Shown in pieces: positions 46,778-61,000 of a DNA stretch of 64,000 nucleotides. The stretch's first letter is position 1, and each line of letters starts with the position of its first letter. Under the pieces are notes generated by a model. That model made no database searches and was not told the DNA's origin. It worked only from the letters and a program-made list of their open reading frames with translations. The stretch lies in NCBI RefSeq assembly GCF_029227915.1, contig NC_079877.1, positions 29,413,851-29,477,850 of the forward strand, read 5' to 3'. A program made the position numbers and the translations under genes. The DNA is from Hydractinia symbiolongicarpus. Its lineage: Eukaryota; Cnidaria; Hydrozoa; Anthoathecata; Hydractiniidae.

Positions 46778-47919
46778 AAAAGCTAGTTAGCTGCATTTCA
46801 TAAAGTCTTAGACAATATATTTATGTATATCTTCTTAAAGTAACTATAAATATGTTTAATGTGCAAGCTACATTCAGTAAAACACAAACTAAATTTAGCA
46901 TAACAAAATCACAAAAATTATTGTTCTCACTGTGAAAAAATTATGGATCATGAATTACTAATCGAAATGCGTAATTTTGGAAAATCCCCAAACGCAAGAT
47001 CTCACAATCACGGTATTTTTCAAAATGTGAGTACACAATAGCAAAATCCATCAGGTTTAAAGTGGAAGTTTTTGAATTTCTGTTACTTTTCAATGTTTCA
47101 TTTCTTTTGTACCTTAAAAGATTTTCTCAAATACTTTGTTTTTTTTGGATCAAATAAACAAGGAAATAAAATTCTTGGTCAGGATATTTGGTACATTCCT
47201 TTTGTACCTGAAATGATTTTCTCAAATACTTTGTTTTTTTGGGATCAAATAAACAAGGAAATAAAATTCTTGGCCAGTATATTTGGTACTGTTAAGTTGT
47301 ACTGCAAGGGGTATTATACAGAACCAAATTAAACTCATTGTCCAAAACTGTGCAGCGCTCACTAAAGACCCCCGTTTCTGATTTCTCCTGTTAAGGATAC
47401 GGTAACCCCCTTCAGAGTCATTTTTTAAAAAAAAATATATATTTTTTTTAATTTTGATTCTTTGGCATAATTTCCTGATATTTTTAAAAAAAGAATCAAA
47501 AATATTATTGTTAAGAGGGATAAAATGAAGAAAAATCTTCTTTATCTTTTAGTGTTTTCAATAGTGTTCTCAAAGTTTAAAATTCCTCAAATATATATAA
47601 TCTGTATAATAATTAAAGAGAGTTATGCAGAATGAATAAAAAATTGCATCTCTACATATGACATGGAAACATTTACACTTTAAGCAGTTTTCTCTAACTG
47701 CTATGGACATTTTGTGATTTTAATCCTTTTTATGAGAAGAGGACACTTAAAACTGTGCAACCAATTATACTATATTAAAAATTGTTTTATTTTGTGATAT
47801 GTTTTAAAAACCCACAACTTTGAAGGTTTACATCAAATCCTAAAAAAATTTTTAATAAATCATAAGATATAGTTTAGACTAGGACTTTACAAGCTTAAGG
47901 CTTTACAAGCTTAAATGTC
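46778..47919. other. intergenic, no gene recognised
   Basis: AT-rich spacer between the long-TIR element and the LINE. Apart from a tandem duplication at 47101-47290, nothing coding is seen. Confidence 0.4.
47101..47290. repeat. two tandem copies of a ~95-bp unit
   Basis: Each copy holds CTTTTGTACCT, GATTTTCTCAAATACTTTG, GGATCAAATAAACAAGGAA and AAAATTCTTGG. Few differences separate the copies, so the duplication looks recent. Confidence 0.85.
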
Positions 47920-48800
47920 CCCTACTTGTCTATCTATACATAATGAAAAAATATCAACTGACATTGCTGAGTAAGACATAAATATAATTACCAAGACTCT
48001 GCTAGTCAACAAAGGAAGTAACTCTCTGAACTTTTTCCAAGCAGAACCTATCCTACAAGTAACACTTCTTCCAACACCCCCTTCACTGCCCAACATATCA
48101 CAAAGTAACAGAAGTTCTCAACTATCTTCATACTTCATTCTCTATAATCCCACCTTTGCAACGCTTACATATAAACTGAATGTCAGCTCTTAACCTTCCA
48201 CCAATACTACTCCACTTCTTATGTACCCGATGCTTGCAAGTCTGAAAAAAAATTGAGTTCCTACAAACCATTTTCCTGCAAACTCCACAAGGCCACTTTC
48301 CAACTACAAGGTCACACTTGACTGCAATGCTACTAATCATGACTTTAGACTTTGCTGTGTTCACCCTTAGCCCTTTCTCTTCTAGTCTTTTCTTCCACTT
48401 CTCAAACTTTTCAACTAATTCTTCCATCGACTCTGCTATGAGAACCAAATCATCTGCATACAATAACTCCCATGGACAACCTGTTCTGAACTCCATCGAC
48501 AGCGCTTCTAAGACTAGAAAAAACAACAAAGGACTAAGTGCAGAACCCTGATGTACACCAACATTTACACTAAATTCATCACTAAGTGAATCGTTAATCC
48601 TGACACGACTTTTAGCATTGCTGTATATAGACTGTACCATTGTAAACTAGCCACTCATCCACACCTAATTTTCTCATAGCCCACCAAATAACTTTACATG
48701 GTACTCTATCAAAAGCTTTCTCTAAATCTGCAAAGGCAAATTAGAGATTCTTTCTCTTTCCTAAATACTTTTCCTGAAGCTGTCTGAGTAAAAATATTGC
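47920..48800 (-). mobile_element. 5'-truncated non-LTR retrotransposon (LINE), reverse transcriptase 3' part
   Basis: Minus-strand blocks in order: TDAIFLLRQLQEKYLGKRKN, FAFADLEKAFDRVP, a 170-codon frame (48640-48128) with VGVHQGSALSPLLFFLVLEA and the catalytic YADD (LLYADDLVLIAES), a Cys-rich stretch (CGVCRKMVC), then MLGSEGGVGRS..AWKKFRELLPLLTSR near the end. A stop upstream of FAFADLEKAF and frame shifts between blocks show that it is dead. Clade not assigned. It lies directly upstream of the first GCC2 exon seen. Confidence 0.85.
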
Positions 48801-49046
48801 ATCAGTTAGGCTTTAATCATTAGTCATTGGGAAAAATAGATGATTGATTGGAAAAGTCGATTGGAATTTACAATGGAAAATGTTCATCTAGCAGATAAAA
48901 AATAAAATACCACTAAAAGATTGTGAAATTGACATAATAATCAGCTTTTTTCTGCATTTGTCCATACTTGCTTATAAAGATATAATAGTCATTAAATGTA
49001 AAAAGTACTTGGTATATTATTGAGTTAAGTTACATAATTTTTGTAG

Positions 49047-52000
49047 GAGGGGACTTCAACACCAACTCGAGTCAGTGGAAAATTGGATAGTCTGCCGAAG
49101 GAAGAACTTCTTAAGTTTATCAAGAAACAAGCGCTTGCCTCAAAAGAATTGAAAAAGAAAGTTGAAGGTATAATATATAAATTAAAAATATTCTTTATTT
49201 ATTGTTATTATTATTGAATATTTGTAAATAAAACACTGTCATCAATTATAGTTCATGTGTGCTTAATGTGTATTAAGTCCATATATCACAGCATTGCATA
49301 ACAGACTTTTTCATAAAAAGGTGTGTCATATCACAAGCAAATTGATTTAGCATGTTTTGATAGCACATGCAAAATGTCAAATTTTATAAAACATTGACCA
49401 ATGTAGCACACAAGGCATACCTAAATCACTTGGTTTTTGCTTCGCATGTACCAAAATCTTTCTGAAAAAATCTGCATACCCACTATCCATCAGATAAGTT
49501 GACCCATAGTTATGATAATATAGCCATGCTGTGGATTTATGTAGTGTATTATCTCAGTTGCATGCAGTGATATATAAGGTGGTAATAACGAATTTTTACA
49601 TAAAAAAAAGAGTACCAGTAATGGAATTGTGTGGCCTAATTGTTATTTTTGGCGTAAATTATATTTGCAGCCTCTTAAACACTTACATCCCAATAAGTTT
49701 AAATGTTTGGAAATGCTATTTTCTACATTTACCTTGATTGTACCTAAATTTTCCTTGTGTCCAAATACTTTGGAACCTTAAAAGATGAGGGAAATATATA
49801 AAAAAATTAATTAGTTAGTTAAAAGTGCAAAACTTGAAATAATCTTTGTGAATAACGAAAGCGAAATAATTTTATGTTAATCAATTCACCTTTATAATAT
49901 CTATGCATAGATAAAGTTTGAATGCACATCCCTTAATAGGTCTAAAATTACTGATGAAAGAAAATGTCAAAATTTGCTATTACTTAAATATGACATCATA
50001 ATTTATGCAGCATAATTAAATTTGAAATTCTTTAAATGCAAATATCTTTATAAATAGGCTTTTTGAAAAATTTAAAAATACTTGTTAATCAACTTTTAAA
50101 GCTTTATAATATAAGTCCAACATCATTTTATACCTCTGGTTCCCTTTCAAAGATCTTAAGAAAGCAGTTTTTTAGAAAAATATGATTGGTTGGGCCTATA
50201 GAACAACTAATTAAATTGCCTTTGCCTTCACATTGCTTTAAAATTACGACAGATATACATAGTGTTGGTATAAATTTGAACTTGAATGTCTTATTGGTAA
50301 AGCATTTACAATACTGGTTGCGTCATACATGCTGATTCAAAATATAGAAACTACCTTACTTAAAAACATATATCCCGTATATATATCCCGTATATTCTTT
50401 GATTGGAAAGATCATCAAAAGTTTTTTAATAAAAATATATCTAAGCTAAAACGAATACCTAAGCTCAGACAACTCAACCATCCATCCATCATGTTAGAAA
50501 TCGATCCCCAACTAGTCTAAGGAGTCAACTCCTTAAACTAGTGAGTTTAAATTCAACTTTATCTGAATATTTAGTTAACACTTTAATGTCAATAGTTGTC
50601 TTTTACTTGTTTTAGATCTTAATACTTCTTTGACAAGTGAGAAAGAAGAAGTTATACGCCTTGAGAAAGAAAAAAAAGAATGGATTTCTCGTGGCGTGTC
50701 TGCAGAATTTGAGAAAAAGGATAAGGTATATTCTTATTATTACAATTTATTTCACAACCAAGACAACTGTATTGCCGTTTTATTATTAATAATAAAATAC
50801 GCTAAAATTACCCACTTACATAAAAGTTAATTCCCTTCTAATATCAATAGTGGCATTTAGTAACTTTCCTAAAAAAAACTAACTTTCCATTAAGATTGTT
50901 AAGAAAGATAAAGAGTTAGAGCTTGCAGCTCAGCTTGGTAAAGAAATGCTTGCAGAGAACGATGATCTTCAGGTGGAAATAGAGGAGATGAAGCGTGATC
51001 ATGATGAAACAATCCAGGCATGTTTCAATGAGATTAGTTAAAACAATTACATCTGTTTCTTTTATAAAAGTCACATGATAATAATATTTAATATTTTAAA
51101 ATTAAGTAATACAATATAACTGTTAGCATAACATTTAAACACTAATGGCCCATCCACTTGTTTCATCCACCTCCTCCTCCTTCACAAGATTGAGGTTATT
51201 TAGGTGCTGTTTATTAATATGTGAAAATAAATTTTGGAAAATACATTATAAAGATAGAGTATAATTTAATGTTAGGAAGATATTTTAGGGATGTCAGTTA
51301 CACTGGACCAGCTTATTTATTAGTACATAAAAGTAAATAGGTCTTGTTATATGTCTCCTTAAAAAATTTTGATTCTTATCCTCCATAAAAATTGATTTTA
51401 AAATGATATATAGATGATAATAAACAGTAATTTTTTACTGTTACTAATGAATTGAAGTTTCATGCTTTCCCATTGTGTCCTCATTTTGTAGTGTTTTAAT
51501 AATTCTTATTCTTATTATAGACATTCGAAGATGAACTTGACAAAGTGTTACAGGAAAAAGAGACCCTTGAAGCAACATTAGAAGCAATACAAGAGGAGTA
51601 TAAATCAGCTAAAAAAGAAGCAGAGGTAAGAGTTGGAGGAAAATAAAGATAAAACAGTCAACTAAAAATTCACATGAATTACATTAAGGGACAAAAACAT
51701 ACCATTGTAAGAACACATCTCGTCTAATGTGCAGTCTCTGAAACTATCAATAACAAAGGTGATTAAAAATCTCTATTATGGAACGAAAAACCAATTGCAA
51801 AAGATGGCTGTCGTGGATTTGTCCTTAAATGTATATAAATGGAAGTAAATTAGCAGGAAAAAGACAAAACTTGTTCCATAAATTTTTGCCCTGCAACCCA
51901 CTACATACTTTTAAAGCATATGTACATCACAAAAAATTTTTTTATCAAGCATCGAGTAGAGAGCAAAGAGTAACTTGTAAACAAGTCTTGCATTTGTGAT

Positions 52001-55000
52001 TAGATAATTTTAAGGTAATATCCACTGATATAAACCTTTTTAAGTTTTCATTAATTTTTGATAAATGTATTAAAAACTTTAAGATAAAACAAATTGGTGT
52101 GCATGGGAAATTTTGCACATCTTTTTGTTTTTTTATTTTTTTAATTTTTTTTATGCAAATGTACTCATGATAAAAAGTATGCCTCTTTTTTGGTTCTTCA
52201 CAAAATAGTCTAAAAATGAAAATGGTATGGAACAATTAAGACCTACTCAGGCTGTAACAAAAAACAATATTTAGCCTTCCAAAAATTTTCTGTCAGATTC
52301 TATTTGTTAGAATATATATATGCCTACATGTAAAAAACGTATCTCTGAAAACAGAGATAGTCCATATTTATATGGAAAGACAGTATAAAAATAGCTCATT
52401 AAATTATATAGACATAAGGAAAATTGACATAAGGTCAGGTTCCACATCTTGAATGATCTTCATCTGAAAAAAAATGTTGCAATTTTCTCCTTATTAATAG
52501 GAATGCCGTATAGCATTAAATACTGCAACAGAAATACAAGAGAAAGACTCTAGTGTCTTGCTGAAGGAAAATCAAGTGTTTCGTGAGAAAGTCAAGGTAA
52601 GGGTGATTCAAAAACTTGTATACATAAAATTTTCGCAATGCAAACATGTCATTGATGATTTAAATTTGAAGTTGATTTTGCATGTATTATTCTTAACAGG
52701 AACTAGAGCATCAATTGAATACAAGTACAGTTAATCTGAAGTACCATAAGTTAAAAGAAAAGTATGACGAACTAATCAAAGAGAATAGATTTAACAAGGT
52801 ATACCGATAATGAATTTTGTTGTTGTTGTTGGTTTTTAATCTTCTATATAGGTTGTTTACTGCAATTGATTTCTGTAAACGAAGGTTGGGTGTTTCAACA
52901 TCATGTGGTTATGTTATCCATTTAAACTGCCGTAAACTGAATTAGGAAAAGATAACTGCTCACTAACCGTCCAAAAAATTTTACTTGCAGGGGTTGATGA
53001 TTTTGGGGACTTTATAATTTTGACGCCCAAAATAAAAAGAAAATAATTTAATTATTTCTCTTAGAATATTTCAGGATTTATGAAGAAACACTCCCATGTG
53101 CAGAAAATAAAACAATGCGTACTTTAGTTTTTATATTTTTGCATACTTTAACAAACAACTCTCTGTGTAAACATAACATCCAAACACATGTCAGCAATAC
53201 AACAAGACAGCTGATTATCATATAAAAAATTTGTCAGGGGCTACTGCAACTTAACCTGAATCAGCCCTTGACTAGCTGGGATTATGACAACCCAAGATTT
53301 GCTATGAGTTTATCTAAGTTAATTAAGGCCTTATATAACATAAATATTTGCTACATACTGCAGCCAAGTTTGTTTCATGTATAAATACAGGTCTCCAAAC
53401 AAACCTGTATTATAATTGTAAACATGCACAAAGGTTTAATTAAATAAATAAGATTTCTCAAAAATGGCCTCACAGAAACATTTATCAACTAAAACTGCTG
53501 CTTTTGTATATGACTTGTGGCTATAATGCAAATGAAAATGCTTTCTTAGGAGGCAAAAGTTTCAGCTGAGGAGGAAAGCAAATCAAAGTCTGAACGCATG
53601 GTGATTCTTGATAAAGATATGAAAATATTACGTAAAGATATTGCGGTACAGTAAAGCATACACACTCTCCCATACATCTTACAACTTTTTTTTTAGCACT
53701 TTTAACAGCATGTTGTTGATATCACTATGTTGATCTTGTTATCAACATATAGTTGCTTAATTGTAAATTTTATTAACTCAATCTTTTTAACTGTACCAGC
53801 TTTAATACGCGATTTTAGAATAAGGATACCATTTATAGTTTTCTATTGCGGTTGGAACCTTCTGTTCTTGGTATAGAAGAATACAAAAAGTGCCAAAAAG
53901 AGGCTATTTTGAAATATTAATTACCTATTTATTACCTGTCTTGCCCATTTTTTGTGTACATTTGTGCAGTGGTATTAAATCCTAAACCCCTGGACTTAGT
54001 ATTGCAAATTTCAAAATCCCTTTGGATTTCACATATGGGACTACACATAAACATAAGCAAAATACCCTGAGAAAATGCAAATGCAAAAAGCCTCTGAATT
54101 CCAGCACTTTTTGTAGGCTTCACTATAAAGTCGAACTTGCCCCACCTTTGTAAAAAATTAGAGATGATATTCTAAATCCGAAATCACGTATTGATAAAAC
54201 TCTTTTTAGTTCTTTCCCTTTTTCATCTAAATTGCTTGTTATAAAGTGAATATTGATAATTTTGTAGGAGCACCAAAGACAGAAGAAAGCAGATTTGCTA
54301 GAGATTGACTCTCTTCGAGAAGCTAACGCGGAATTGACATCATCTTTATATGCTTCGAACGACAAAATTAAGGTACTGTGTTATACTAAAAATCTGTATA
54401 ACATGAAAACAACTTATTTTCAACACAGGGTTGCCACAATTCATGGTAATTTCTGAAATCCTGGAAATGCGTTGTAGTGAAAAAAGTAATAAAAACACCT
54501 ATTTTTGAGAATAGCTGTGATTTTTTACCATCAGGGTTCTTTTTCGCATTTTGAGAATTGCTTGTTTACATTTTTAGTATATGTGTCATATTTCATGGTA
54601 TGCACATTAAAACAATAATAATTCAATTTCTAACATTTTTACTACTAGACGTTGTAGTCATAAAATTTTTTATAAAAATTATTACAAAATGGTAGAAAAG
54701 TCATGTATTTTTTTTTGTTCATTTTTCATGACAACCCTGTAAATAGTATTAATATATATGTATTATAGAATACATGCAAATACCTATGCATTAGAAAGTA
54801 TTATCTTACTAACAAATGACTAACAGTGTAATACTTCTGACTACTTTTGCGCATCCATGTTACAATCCAGGAAATTAGCTTTGGCTACTCTTTGCATGTT
54901 TTTATCTGTACTTTGTTTGCACAACTGTAAAAATATAATAATTATTTGGGGGTAACAGGCAATATAGAAATGGTTAAAGTTATTAGTATTTAAACTTATC

Positions 55001-58000
55001 ATGAATTATTTTGAACAGGAACTTAATGCTTACGTTGACATGGTTGTGACGGAAAGAAACGAAAACGCATTTTACACAAAGGTACTGCCACACATACTGT
55101 ACAGTGACTTTTTTAGAAAACAATTTACCTTTTTTATTAGATTATTTATTTTATACTTATATAATTTGCATATGCTATCTATTACCTCCAAAATGAGAAT
55201 ATATATACCAAGCTTGTAAAAATTGGTACAGACTGACATTAGATTTTAAGATGTTATAATACCTTTCAAGCATTTCTCAATAAGGACATTTTCATTTGAG
55301 ATACTGAAGTGCTACCTTTAGTGATACTGAAGTATTTCGATTTAATAAATTCTCAGTAAAGCAAACTTACAATTTTTGTGAAATATTTGAATAATCATAT
55401 CATCTCATGTTGTTGCAAGCCATAAAATAACGAAAGTCCTAAATTTATAGAAACATTCATCCAATCAATTGTTCAATAGAAGATATCCATTTTCATTTAG
55501 GAGCTTGATGAAGAGTTGCAAAAAATAAAAGCTGACAAAGACAAGCAAACAAAAACTCTACGGAACATGAAAACAAAACTTGAGAGAGCAACACAAATGG
55601 AAGAAGTATGTGGACATAATTTTACATCAAAACACGGAAATTTGTATCAGATTTTTATTGTGTATTTCTTGACAATAATAAGGCAACATGCACTAATTTG
55701 TTAAGTGAACGTATTTTTCTTTCAGGAGCTTAAAAAGCAACTCAATATCATTGTTAGTGAAAGAGATGAAATTTCGAAGAAACTACAAAAGAAAAATCAG
55801 GTAATCAGGTATTTTATTAAGAGTATGTTGTTGTTGACTAAAACTCATAACCTGTCACATATGTTTATTTTTTTATTTTACAATGAAAAATTAATTACAC
55901 TTGTATAGGTATGAGTGTAGCTTTTAAATTGTGATAGCCTTACCATGTAGACCTAAAATTGTTCTCTTTAAGAAGTAAAAACAACATTTTGACAACGATT
56001 CGGGTATTCAGTACACTCATTATTAATCTTCTGTATTGTACTACTAATTTACAGCGTAATATATATGTTAATAAGTTTCCATACATTTAATATAAAACGC
56101 TGATCTAATATTAATATATTCAATACTGAAATATTACGTTGAATGAGAAGACTCTTTTTGACTTCAAGTGCAAAACAGATACTTAAGTGAGCAAGAATGT
56201 TGAAATCGTTTAGAGACTGAACGTGGTTGTTCATTGTTTAAGATGGTCCTTTATAGCCGATTGTGATGACAACAACTCATCTTAATTTTAAGATGTCTCA
56301 ATGTTTCACCTATATAGGTGCCATTGCAATAACACATTACCCTCAGCCTTTGTATTGCTTTGTTAACAATTTTTTAACAAGAATTATTTTCTTACAGCAA
56401 AAAACTAGGGGAAAAGGCAAGTCACCAAGAGAAGATGAACTCGAAAAAGAGGTTCTTGCTAAAGTTGATCTTGTAAAGGTATATGGTGAAGTTATGTCAT
56501 TTAGTAAAAACTTCTTCAACATTGTTATTTGTGTTAACACCTGAATTACTGCCCTTTATGCATGCATCAAGTGTTATTTTAAATTACGAATTCTTTTGCT
56601 AAATGTATATAGTTTAAAAGAGAGAAACATGTCTTACTAAATATTATGACATTTTGGCCTAAACTAACATTGATTTAGCATGATTTGCAGAAAACATATG
56701 GATTCCAAGCAAATCAGCAAATTTCCTTTTTTGTTTTGTTTTTTATTACCATGTTTTCTTTAGGAGCTGGAAAATCAGTTATCTGTACTGGAGAGTGAAA
56801 ATTCTGAATTTCAAAAAAGTAATGATATATTTCGAGAAAACAACACTGAGATCCATGAACGATACGAGGTAAAAGTAACACTCAAAACACTTTCAGTAGG
56901 TGCTATAACCAGATACAGAAACGTATATGATATTGTTAATTGACTTAAATAATAAAGTTTGCCTTACGAGAGCACTTCAGTTAGAGTGACAAAAAGGAGG
57001 TTGGACTTCAAAGTTCGAGGCAGAATATAATAATGTTGATAGTGTTCAGATGCTATGTTAAAATTTGAATTTTTTTGTAATTGTATTAGAATCTACTACT
57101 ACCATTAGTGTATTCAAAATTGTGTTCTGTAAAGTAATTAAGATAGGATTTTGGTTTTTTTTTAGCCGTGATTTTTATCTTTGTGAAAATTGTTTATAGG
57201 TGTTTAGTAATTTCCATCTTTTTTTATAGAATGTTAAAAAAGATTTTGAAAGTTTAAGCTTTGAAATTGATGAGTTGACAGTTTGGAAAAATAACCAGAT
57301 TGAAGAAAAAGAAAAAATGAATCTTGAAAACGAAAACTTAATAGAAAAATGCAAAGTAATTATAATTATCTTTTAACTAACAATTTGTCTTAGTATTAAT
57401 TGCTGTTAGTTTAAATGTACTAACGCTTAATGTGCTAAGAACTATAAGGGTGTAAAATTTGGAGTCAAATTTGGAATCATTCATAAACTCTTTTTTCCTG
57501 CTTAAATCATTGTAATAAGCGTAAAAGAGATGCTACCCAAAAGCATCTTTTTTCCAAGAGTTTATATTAACTCCTTGTGATACATACATTCTAGTAGAGA
57601 AGAAGTAAAGAAGTTACCTCCATCTTTTTTGTTTAGAAACTTGAAGAAGATTTGCATTCATTGCAAATTGAAAAAGAAAATATAGTTTCGCAACATTCAG
57701 TCCTTGATGCAGATCTGAAATCTATGAAAGAGGTTTAGTGACTTTTTTTTTGCTTTGTCTGTCAGACTTGAAAATTGACCTTGTTTCTTAGTCCCTTGCT
57801 GTTTTTTTTTTCTTTGTAAGGATTATCCAGCATATGAAAACAACAAAATATGTTTTAAAAGTTTTTATGAAACTTTTTAAATACAATGTTTTACGTCCTA
57901 TATCAAGAACATACCTGACTTTTAAACAATTCATTTACATATGTTAAATACATTTTAAACACTCTTAAAAGAGTTATTTCTCCTTCTATTTTTCTTTCCT

Positions 58001-61000
58001 TCAAGATAAAATTGTACTTCATTTTTATAATGAAAAATCAAATGTTTTGTAGAAATTAAAGAAAAGTACAGATCACACAGCACAAGAAAAAGAAAAACTT
58101 CAAGTAAAAATAAGACAACATGAAGACGAGAAGAAAAAATTGTCAAAATTAAAGGTTTGTTTTTGTAATTAAAATTGGTGAAGTAATTTTGTTGGGTTTT
58201 ATGGAGTAAATTTGGTAAAAAAAATACCATCTGTTGTGTTTAGACTTCTTTACCTTTGTTCTAAGTAAAACCAGAGAGGGTGGTAATATTGCCTGTTTCT
58301 TTTTTTGTATGTGTTTCATATAAATATTATGTCTTAAGGTAGCCCTTTTTTCAATTCTTTTTTTAAAGGATAAGCTAGTATTTGTTACAGCAGAAAATTA
58401 TCCACACCTATTTTTCAGTTCTATCTATCTGCAAAATAACAAAATTAGTGACAAATTTGATTAAATGTTGTAGAATAAGAGGGCAGCAGCACATCAAAAA
58501 TCATCGCCATCAAAAACTTTGAAGACTGTCGATAAAAGTACACAGAATACAGACGAATCAGAGGTATTGCTATGTTTCATTAGCTAAAGTAACCCCACAT
58601 TTTTAAAGTACTCCTGGCAGAGATTTTCGCTAAGATTCTGTTTTTAACCCTTTTTTTAACATACATGGTTCTACTGTTGATTATAGAATTACAATTTTAC
58701 TCCACTTGCATGTGCTTTTATTGTTATCCTTATGTAATATTATTCTGAACCAACTGATGACGTAATCACCTTTCCCAAATGATTTTAGTTTCTGAAATAA
58801 ACACAGCATATTCCAATACAAGTATTTGCTCCTTTTTAAAAAGTAGCCCTGGTAGTCTAATGGTACAACAAGTTGCTACACATTGAAAAACAAAATTTTG
58901 TGTCTAAAATTAGTTTGTAAGCAGCTAACTATGTCAGATTGTACATTTTTCAAACATCCTCAGCTTAGACTTTTTAGTGGTGTGGTAAAATACGTGTTTT
59001 AATAAGGGTTGGGGTGAGGGTTTGTTACCAAAGGTGCCTAGTTTTAGAATTTTTAGGTTTGTTTTACTTTTTCTTTGATTTGACTGTTTAATAATTTAAA
59101 GTAAAAAATTTACATAACCTTCCCTAAACTAAGCTTCATAATGTTAGGTATAATTTTGTTCTACACAAAACTTTGTACCTCTTTTTTATTTCTACATGTA
59201 TTCGTTATTGTTGTGTTTATTTGTGCAGCATGAAATAACAACATAAATTGCATCTTTGTGTTATGTAAACATTGTTCTTAGAAACAAGCATAAAAACAAA
59301 CAGTTAGAAATACTTTACTTGAACATATAAAAACACTTTTTTTGCTATAAAAGTCATGTTAAGTTTTTGTTATTCTTGTCATAATGCTTATATTATAAGC
59401 TAAGATATATCATTACTACCTCAGAGACTTCATTATTTATTAAGGACATCAGAATAAAATATTTTGTTAGAAAACTCATCAAAGTTTAAGTAAACAGAGC
59501 TGGAGATTAAAAGACGAGGGTTTTTATTATTTTCTAAAACAAACAAAAAAATGATAATCTCAAGTGAATTTTTTTTTATAAGATAAGATGAGCTTACATG
59601 AAAAAACATGTTATTGTGATGTATTTTGTGTGACATTTTTTTATATGAATTTCCACAGCTCCACATGGCATACTTTCTACCATCTTTGTTTACGTTTTAG
59701 TGGCATGAAGTTTTATTGCTTATTATATTAATGAGGTAATTTAAAGTTAATGGCAGTAGGAACATGTGGTAATAGTTAGTGAATTGATAAAAATGTGTGA
59801 TTGAGTTGTCATAGAAACTTTTTGTTACACATCCTCTTTTTGAGTAAAAATATGTTTTGTGTAATAAAGAATGCTGTTTGAAGTTTATTAACATTATTAC
59901 ACGTCAGTAGTTGCAAAATAAAAGTTGCTGACAATATGTTTCGAAAAAGGCCTCCAGTGAGTTTGGTTATTTATTTTATTTTATGTTCATTGTTCACAAG
60001 AATTCTCCTTGTTTAAGTTTTATGTGAGAAATGTTTTGTTTTTGTGTGTGTAAAAATAATAATAATAATAATAATACATTTGGGAATATGTTATGCTGGG
60101 AGTAATCACAGTTTGAAAAACAATCACCCTTTTGAGGTGTTATGTTTACAACTATATAATATTTTAATGTATATATATGCGCTAGTATTGTTATTATTAC
60201 ATTTTCAGTTATAGTTTTATCTTCTTGTTGGTAAATTTCAAGTTTACAGTGTTCAAATTTCCAAATTCTTTAATTTGATTCAGGAAACCAAGGCTACAAT
60301 ATTGAAATTAGAAGCACGTGTTGATGAATTGTTGAATCAGCTGCAGTTGTTAAATGAAGAAAAACATGTAAGTTTGGAAGATGCTTTCGTTTGGTTTTAC
60401 ATACTACCACAGGATTTAAATATTCCTGACCTAGTCACTCTAAACTACAAAATCTGATGGTCTGTGTTTTGTTTAGAACCAGGAAATAGAACTGGAAGAG
60501 CTTTTCACATCACATGATGACTTGCAAAATAAATATGATTTCGAGTGTCAGGAAAGAGAGGTTTGTGTATAACAACTTTTTTCTTTATCTTAAATTTTTT
60601 TTTGTCAGTTTCTAACACCAGTCACAAACAATCATTTACATTCTTTCAAGGCAACTTCAATGTCAGTCTTTTGTCACAGAAATTCTTACTTGCACATCCA
60701 TTCTTTCATTATTTCCTAATAGTGTTAGTTACATGTTTTTTAAAAAAATTAATGTGTTACAACCAATGTATATTTTTATCTTAGCGAATGGAGAATGAAG
60801 TACATTGCCTTGAAGAAAAGGTAGCAAAACTTGAAAGTGATACAAAAGATGGAAAAGAAACGGTATAACTCCTATTTTTAATAGCACTTTTGCACATTTT
60901 TTTTACTTATAAAAAACGTGTGAACATGTTAGCATTGTTTTTTTGTTAATTTCAATGTTAAAAACAGAAAATAAATTTCGCATGTTGTTAAGCTAAATTG

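Noticed and set aside
58846-58890. tRNA-like GGTAGTCTAATGGT motif
   Set aside because: Only a short stretch resembles a tRNA D arm; no box B or acceptor pairing follows.
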